A DNA stretch of 15,646 nt, taken from NCBI GenBank assembly GCA_014379705.1, contig JACMLI010000713.1, positions 1-15,646 on the forward strand, given 5' to 3'. A program made the position numbers and the translations under genes. A model generated the notes under the pieces. The model was not told where the DNA came from. It did no database searches and saw only the letters and a program-made list of their open reading frames with translations. Origin of the DNA: Gemmatimonadaceae bacterium. Lineage in GTDB: Bacteria; Gemmatimonadota; Gemmatimonadetes; Gemmatimonadales; Gemmatimonadaceae. Positions 12,187 to 15,646 of the stretch are shown here, piece after piece (the first letter of the stretch is position 1; each line of letters starts with the position of its first letter).

Positions 12187-12822
12187 ATGATCCTCGTCCT
12201 ACTCGGCCCCCCTGGGGCAGGCAAAGGCACCCAGGGCGAACGTCTCGCCGAGCAGCTTGGCATCCCCAAGGTGGCCACGGGGGATGTGTTGCGGGCAGCG
12301 GTGCGGGATGGGACGCCCCTGGGGCTGGCCGCAAAGGCGGCGATGGACCGCGGCGACCTTGTGCCCGATGAGGTCATTCTGGGCATCATGAAGGAGGCCC
12401 TGGCATCACCGGGCGCGGCCAACGGTGCGATCCTCGACGGCGTCGTCCGGACCGTCCCGCAGGCTGAGGGGCTCCAGCGCGTCCTTGAGGAGTTGGGGCG
12501 CCCGCTGGACGCGGTGCTTATTTTCGACATTCCGGACGAGGAACTCGTCAAGCGATTGTCGGCACGGACCGTGTGCTCGAACTGCCAGACGCCCTACACC
12601 GGTCGGGAGCCAGGCTCCACTTGCCAGAAGTGCGGGGGGACGCTCGCGCGCCGCAAGGACGACGAGCCTGAGGCCGTCCGCAACCGGCTGCGGACCTATC
12701 AGGAGCAGACCGCTCCGGTGATCGGATGGTACCGTGAGGCGGGCGGCCCGCTCAGGCCGATCGACGCGCAGGGCACGATGGATGAGGTGCTGGCGCGCGC
12801 TCGGAAGGCATTGGGGACATGA
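12187..12822 (+). CDS. adk: Adenylate kinase with a zinc-type LID
   Basis: This 211-residue cytosolic enzyme converts ATP + AMP to 2 ADP. The P-loop GPPGAGKGT is at 7-15. TGDVLRAAV (31-39) carries the AMP-contacting Arg36, and Arg88 is present. The LID domain has a four-cysteine site, Cys130, Cys133, Cys146 and Cys149, as in zinc-binding adenylate kinases, followed by RRKDDEPEAVRNRL. Oddly, the usual DGFPRT motif reads DGVVRT (84-89). The start is chosen because MILVLLGPPG is the conserved N-terminus; an in-frame ATG at 12070 would add a repeat-derived leader. No Shine-Dalgarno sequence is visible. Its stop overlaps map as ATGA. Confidence 0.97.
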   Translation: MILVLLGPPGAGKGTQGERLAEQLGIPKVATGDVLRAAVRDGTPLGLAAKAAMDRGDLVPDEVILGIMKEALASPGAANGAILDGVVRTVPQAEGLQRVLEELGRPLDAVLIFDIPDEELVKRLSARTVCSNCQTPYTGREPGSTCQKCGGTLARRKDDEPEAVRNRLRTYQEQTAPVIGWYREAGGPLRPIDAQGTMDEVLARARKALGT

Positions 12823-13574
12823 TCCACCTCAAGTCGGAACGCGAACTCGACATTATGGCGAAGGGGGGCCGCATCCTTGGCCTCACGCACGAGCACCTGC
12901 GCCCCCTGGTGAAGCCCGGCGTCTCGACGAAGGAGCTCGATCAGGCCGCGGAGGCGTACATCCGCTCGCATGGTGGCGCGGAACCGGCGTTCAAGGGGTT
13001 GTACGGCTTTCCCGGGGCGATCTGCATCTCGGTGAACGAGGAGATCGTGCACGGCATCCCGTCGGCCAAGCGCATCCTGCGCGACGGGGACATCGTGAAG
13101 CTCGACGTGGGCGTCAAGCTCGACGGCTTTTTCACCGACGCGTCCATTACGGTCCCGGTGGGGATAATCGACCAGGCGACGCAGCGACTGATCGACGTGA
13201 CGCGCACCTCACTCGACGCGGGGATCGCCGCGGCGGTGGTGGGGAACCACGTGGGTGACATCGGCGCAGCGATCTGGGGCGTGGTCGGGCCCGCTGGCTA
13301 CACGGTGGCTGACGACCTCGTCGGTCACTACGTAGGGACCAAGCCACACGGCGACCCGCAGGTGCCGAACAAGGGGAAGCCGAAACGCGGCCCGAAGCTC
13401 ATGGCCGGGCTGACGATCGCGATCGAGCCGATGGTGAACATCGGGGGATCCGCAACGCGCACGCTGAGCGACAAGTGGACGATCGTGACCGCCGATGGCT
13501 CGCGCTCGGCGCACTTCGAGCACACGGTCGCCATCACAGAGAGCGGCCCCCGCGTCCTGACTCGCGCGGCCTGA
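12819..13574 (+). CDS. map: Methionine aminopeptidase, type I
   Basis: This 251-residue enzyme removes the initiator methionine from nascent proteins. The five metal ligands of the pita-bread fold are present: Asp96 (KLDVG), Asp107 (FFTDAS), His170, Glu203 (AIEPM) and Glu234 (HFEHT). The substrate-contacting His79 (EEIVHGIP) and His177 are also present. The common GHGIG around the first metal histidine reads GHYVG, and the usual HEEP/HEDP reads HGDP. Length is normal for type I. It starts in the ATGA overlap with adk, so the pair is probably co-translated. infA and rpmJ, which often follow map, are absent. Confidence 0.96.
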   Translation: MIHLKSERELDIMAKGGRILGLTHEHLRPLVKPGVSTKELDQAAEAYIRSHGGAEPAFKGLYGFPGAICISVNEEIVHGIPSAKRILRDGDIVKLDVGVKLDGFFTDASITVPVGIIDQATQRLIDVTRTSLDAGIAAAVVGNHVGDIGAAIWGVVGPAGYTVADDLVGHYVGTKPHGDPQVPNKGKPKRGPKLMAGLTIAIEPMVNIGGSATRTLSDKWTIVTADGSRSAHFEHTVAITESGPRVLTRAA

Positions 13575-13700
13575 TCCCGGCGCGCGCCGCCCTGCGGCCA
13601 CGGTTGGCGCCTCCTCCACAAGCGTGTGATCGACCGGTAACACTGCGGCATCAATTCTGCAGTATGAACCCGTGTTCATCCCCCTTGGTGGCCTGAGCGC

Positions 13701-13713
13701 CGTCCACGCGTCC
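13701..13713 (-). repeat. Single degenerate GGACGGG-type unit before the membrane protein gene
   Basis: CGTCCACGCGTCC differs by one base from CGTCCACCCGTCC in the adk leader (12171-12183). Like that copy it sits only a few bases before a start codon (GTG at 13722). The rest of the 147-base gap (13575-13721) shows a 10-base palindrome GGCGCGCGCC (13579-13588) and no clear promoter, RNA gene or terminator. Confidence 0.35.
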
Positions 13714-13721
13714 AGCTAGTA

Positions 13722-15347
13722 GTGAATTCCCCCCGGTCCGTCCCCCTCTGGAGCCGCCTCGGCTTCGTGTTGTGCGTCGCCATTGGAGCGGCGCGCATCA
13801 TCAGCACGTACGAGGTCTTCAGCGAGACGTTCGACGAAGGGGTGCACATCGCCGCCGGGATGGAGCTGCTCGATCGCGGAACGTTCACCTATGAACCCAA
13901 GCATCCACCGCTGTCGCGCGTCGCGGTGGCGCTGGGGCCCTACCTGAGCGGCATTCGCTCGCAGGGCGTGAAGAACATCTGGGGGGAAGGGCGGGCGATC
14001 ATTCATGCGGAGAACGCCGACCGCACGCTGTTCCTCGCCAGGCTTGGCGTGCTCCCCTTCTTCATCCTCGCCGCTTTCCTCGTTTGGGCGTGGACGCGTC
14101 GCATTGCCGGCGACGGTGCTGCCGTGGTGGCCGTCGCCCTGTTTACCACCACGCCTCCCATCCTCGCCCACAGCAGCGTGGCGACGACGGATATCGGCAT
14201 GCTGGCCACGCTGCTCGGCCTGCACTACGCCACAATGCTGTGGTTGGAATCCCCCACGCGGGGCCGCAGTGTGTGGCTCGGCGTGGCCGGAGCCGCGGCG
14301 CTCACTGCCAAGCTCTCCTCCGTCGCCTTCTTCGGGGTCGGCCTGCTCCTCATTCTCACCCTTCGCTGGTGGTGGGGTCGACGTTCGGCTGGCAACGAGG
14401 CTTCGAGCACTGGCTTCGCGCGGTGGCTGACCCTCACCCCCGAGCATCTGCGGCGGCTCCTCATCGTTGGCCCCGTCGCCTTTGTGTGCGTGTGGGTGGT
14501 GTACGGCTTTCAGGTCGGTACGCTGCGGGGCGTCCCGTTTCCGCTCACCACCCTGATCCAGGGAATCCGTGACCTCGCGAGGCACAACGGCCTCGGTCAC
14601 GCGTCGTACTTCCTCGGCCAGTCCTACTCCGACGGCCACGTGCTGTTCTTTCCCGTTGGACTGGCGGTCAAGACGCCCCTCACGCTCATGGCGCTGGGGC
14701 TGACGGGCGTCGCCCTGCTGATCGAGAGAACACGCACGTCGCGCAACTGGCAACTGGCCGTGCCGCTGCTTGCGGCGTTCGCCGTGCTCGCGGTGTCGGT
14801 GCCAGCGCGCATCAACATCGGTGTGCGTCACGTGCTTCCGCTCTTTGCGGTCCTGGCGATCTGCGGTGGGGTTGCCGCGGTCTGGGCGTGGCGGGAGTGG
14901 TCCCGGCCGGTCGTGCGTGGTGCCATGAGCCTCGTCGCGGCAGCCGGTCTGTGGTCCGCCATGTCCGTGCACCCTGACTACCTCGCGTACTTCAACGAGC
15001 TGGCGGGCAAGCACCCCGAGCGCATCCTCGCCGACAGCGACCTCGATTGGGGCCAGGACCTGCGCCGCCTGCGCGATACGCTGCAGTCGCGCGGCATCGA
15101 TAGCGTGGCGATCGCGTACTTTGGCAGCGCGACGCCGGAGATGTACGGCATCCCGGTCTCGCACCGGTACAAGAGCGGGGACCAGGTGAAAGGGTGGTTC
15201 GCGGTGAGCCAGACGCGTCGCGTTCGTGGCGACGCCTACCTGCGCGACGGCACCTGGACGATGGATCCCGACACGTTCGCATGGCTCGACGCCCACCCCG
15301 TCGAGGCACGCATCGGCAAGTCACTGCTGCTGTACCGAGTTCCCTGA
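13722..15347 (+). CDS. GT39-like (GT-C fold) membrane glycosyltransferase
   Basis: This 541-residue integral membrane protein has about ten hydrophobic segments. The first periplasmic-loop motif TFDEGVHIAAGMELL (37-50), with the acidic pair Asp38-Glu39, and the nearby EPKHPPLSRVAVAL (58-71) are typical of PMT/ArnT-like GT39-family enzymes, which transfer sugars from polyprenyl-phosphate carriers. HSSVATTDIGM (150-160) is the second acidic motif. The C-terminal soluble part has PDYLAYFNELAGKHPERILADSDLDWGQDLRRL (418-450) and IAYFGSATPEMYGIP, recurrent in uncharacterised members of this group. The start is GTG, without an obvious ribosome-binding site; a later ATG at 13860 would remove the catalytic loop and is rejected. 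The substrate is unknown. It is unrelated to the ribosomal genes. Confidence 0.82.
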   Translation: MNSPRSVPLWSRLGFVLCVAIGAARIISTYEVFSETFDEGVHIAAGMELLDRGTFTYEPKHPPLSRVAVALGPYLSGIRSQGVKNIWGEGRAIIHAENADRTLFLARLGVLPFFILAAFLVWAWTRRIAGDGAAVVAVALFTTTPPILAHSSVATTDIGMLATLLGLHYATMLWLESPTRGRSVWLGVAGAAALTAKLSSVAFFGVGLLLILTLRWWWGRRSAGNEASSTGFARWLTLTPEHLRRLLIVGPVAFVCVWVVYGFQVGTLRGVPFPLTTLIQGIRDLARHNGLGHASYFLGQSYSDGHVLFFPVGLAVKTPLTLMALGLTGVALLIERTRTSRNWQLAVPLLAAFAVLAVSVPARINIGVRHVLPLFAVLAICGGVAAVWAWREWSRPVVRGAMSLVAAAGLWSAMSVHPDYLAYFNELAGKHPERILADSDLDWGQDLRRLRDTLQSRGIDSVAIAYFGSATPEMYGIPVSHRYKSGDQVKGWFAVSQTRRVRGDAYLRDGTWTMDPDTFAWLDAHPVEARIGKSLLLYRVP

Positions 15348-15348
15348 A

Positions 15349-15420
15349 CGACGCGGGGCTCCGGCCTTCGCCGGAGCGACGATCAGGAGTTGCTTCAACG
15401 AAGGCCGGAGCCCCGTGTCG
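15349..15420. repeat. Inverted pair of palindromic repeats (REP/BIME-like) between convergent genes
   Basis: Arms 15349-15370 and 15399-15420 are reverse complements over 22 bases with one G-U mismatch and enclose a 28-base loop. The left copy is itself a palindrome: CTCCGGC (15359-15365), CTTC loop, GCCGGAG (15370-15376). Read on the minus strand it aligns with 15389-15414 at 22 of 26 positions, and all four differences are transitions. This fits two inverted copies of a dispersed palindromic repeat, one of them partly decayed. Lying between two stop codons, it could also act as a bidirectional terminator, though there is no T-run. Confidence 0.65.
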
Positions 15421-15441
15421 TCGCCGTTCTCCACGACCTGC

Positions 15442-15646
15442 CTACACCGCGCTTGCCGTAATCGACCGCTGCACGGCCTCGGCGGCGGTGCGCGCGTAGC
15501 GGCTGGTCTCCTCGACAAGGCGCGTGACTTCCACGAGCAGGGCGTGCCCCTCGGCGGAGTCCGCAAGCATCGACACGTTGATCTGCACGTTGTACGACGC
15601 GCCGCGACACCCGGCTTCGGCCAGCAACGCGGCGACACCGGCGTCG
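15442..15646 (-). CDS. Formiminotetrahydrofolate cyclodeaminase-like protein, C-terminal fragment
   Basis: An open frame enters from the right edge on the minus strand and stops at TAG (15444-15442), giving 67 complete codons. The sequence DAGVAALLAEAGCRGASYNVQINVSML resembles the conserved C-terminal part of cyclodeaminase (FTCD_C/FchA) proteins, which typically reads like D-x-GVxALLxEAxxxGAxxNVxIN. A helix rich in Glu and Ala follows. Such enzymes convert 5-formimino-THF to 5,10-methenyl-THF, or hydrolyse methenyl-THF, in one-carbon metabolism. The N-terminal part lies outside the window, so the assignment rests on one motif. It is convergent with the glycosyltransferase gene. Confidence 0.6.
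   Translation of the reverse strand, partial: DAGVAALLAEAGCRGASYNVQINVSMLADSAEGHALLVEVTRLVEETSRYARTAAEAVQRSITASAV

Noticed and set aside
13716..15296. A 526-codon minus-strand open frame under the GT39-like gene
   Set aside because: The plus-strand frame has clear membrane segments and family motifs. The antisense frame is a low-complexity shadow.

Overview
This window is a bacterial ribosomal-protein super-operon. The G+C content is high: nearly all wobble positions are G or C, and I found only three in-frame TTA leucine codons in the genes listed here. All genes from the tuf 3' end through map read on the plus strand in the classical S10-spc order: tuf (3' end), rpsJ, rplC, rplD, rplW, rplB, rpsS, rplV, rpsC, rplP, rpmC, rpsQ, rplN, rplX, rplE, rpsN, rpsH, rplF, rplR, rpsE, rpmD, rplO, secY, adk, map. 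None of the expected S10 or spc genes is missing and none is broken. The gene order, the high G+C, the zinc-free long-form S14 and the low-complexity tails on L4 and S5 would suit Gemmatimonadota or a similar high-G+C phylum. That assignment is my inference from general familiarity and the sequence alone does not prove it.

Layout: 1-323 is the end of EF-Tu. 399-10686 holds 22 ribosomal proteins, which build the large- and small-subunit cores. 10687-12021 is SecY, the protein-export channel. A 165-base gap with a terminator-like hairpin nested inside an inverted repeat precedes adk (12187-12822). The adk stop overlaps the map start (12819-13574). The usual continuation (infA, rpmJ, rpsM, rpsK, rpsD, rpoA) does not follow. 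Instead 13722-15347 encodes a GT39-like polytopic membrane glycosyltransferase, and the last 205 bases hold the C-terminus of a convergent minus-strand gene resembling formiminotetrahydrofolate cyclodeaminase (fchA). A 22-bp-stem palindromic repeat pair lies between these two convergent stops.

Two kinds of junction alternate in the operon. Most genes are packed with 0-18 base spacers or short overlaps, and usually have clear Shine-Dalgarno sequences. Six junctions are longer (tuf/rpsJ, rpsJ/rplC, rplB/rpsS, rpsC/rplP, rpsN/rpsH, secY/adk). These hold small hairpins, 9-bp-period G-rich tandem repeats and copies of a CATCTGCCATC motif, which together look like a lineage-specific intergenic repeat family.

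The protein-level oddities are a histone-H1-like Lys/Ala tail on L4, an RGG/Gly-rich N-terminal domain on S5, a Gly/Lys N-terminal extension on L5, and N-terminal extensions on L24 and L30. I found no mobile element, CRISPR array, tRNA, rRNA or clearly new multi-gene system. The best leads are the intergenic repeat family, the ribosomal tails and the secY-adk junction.
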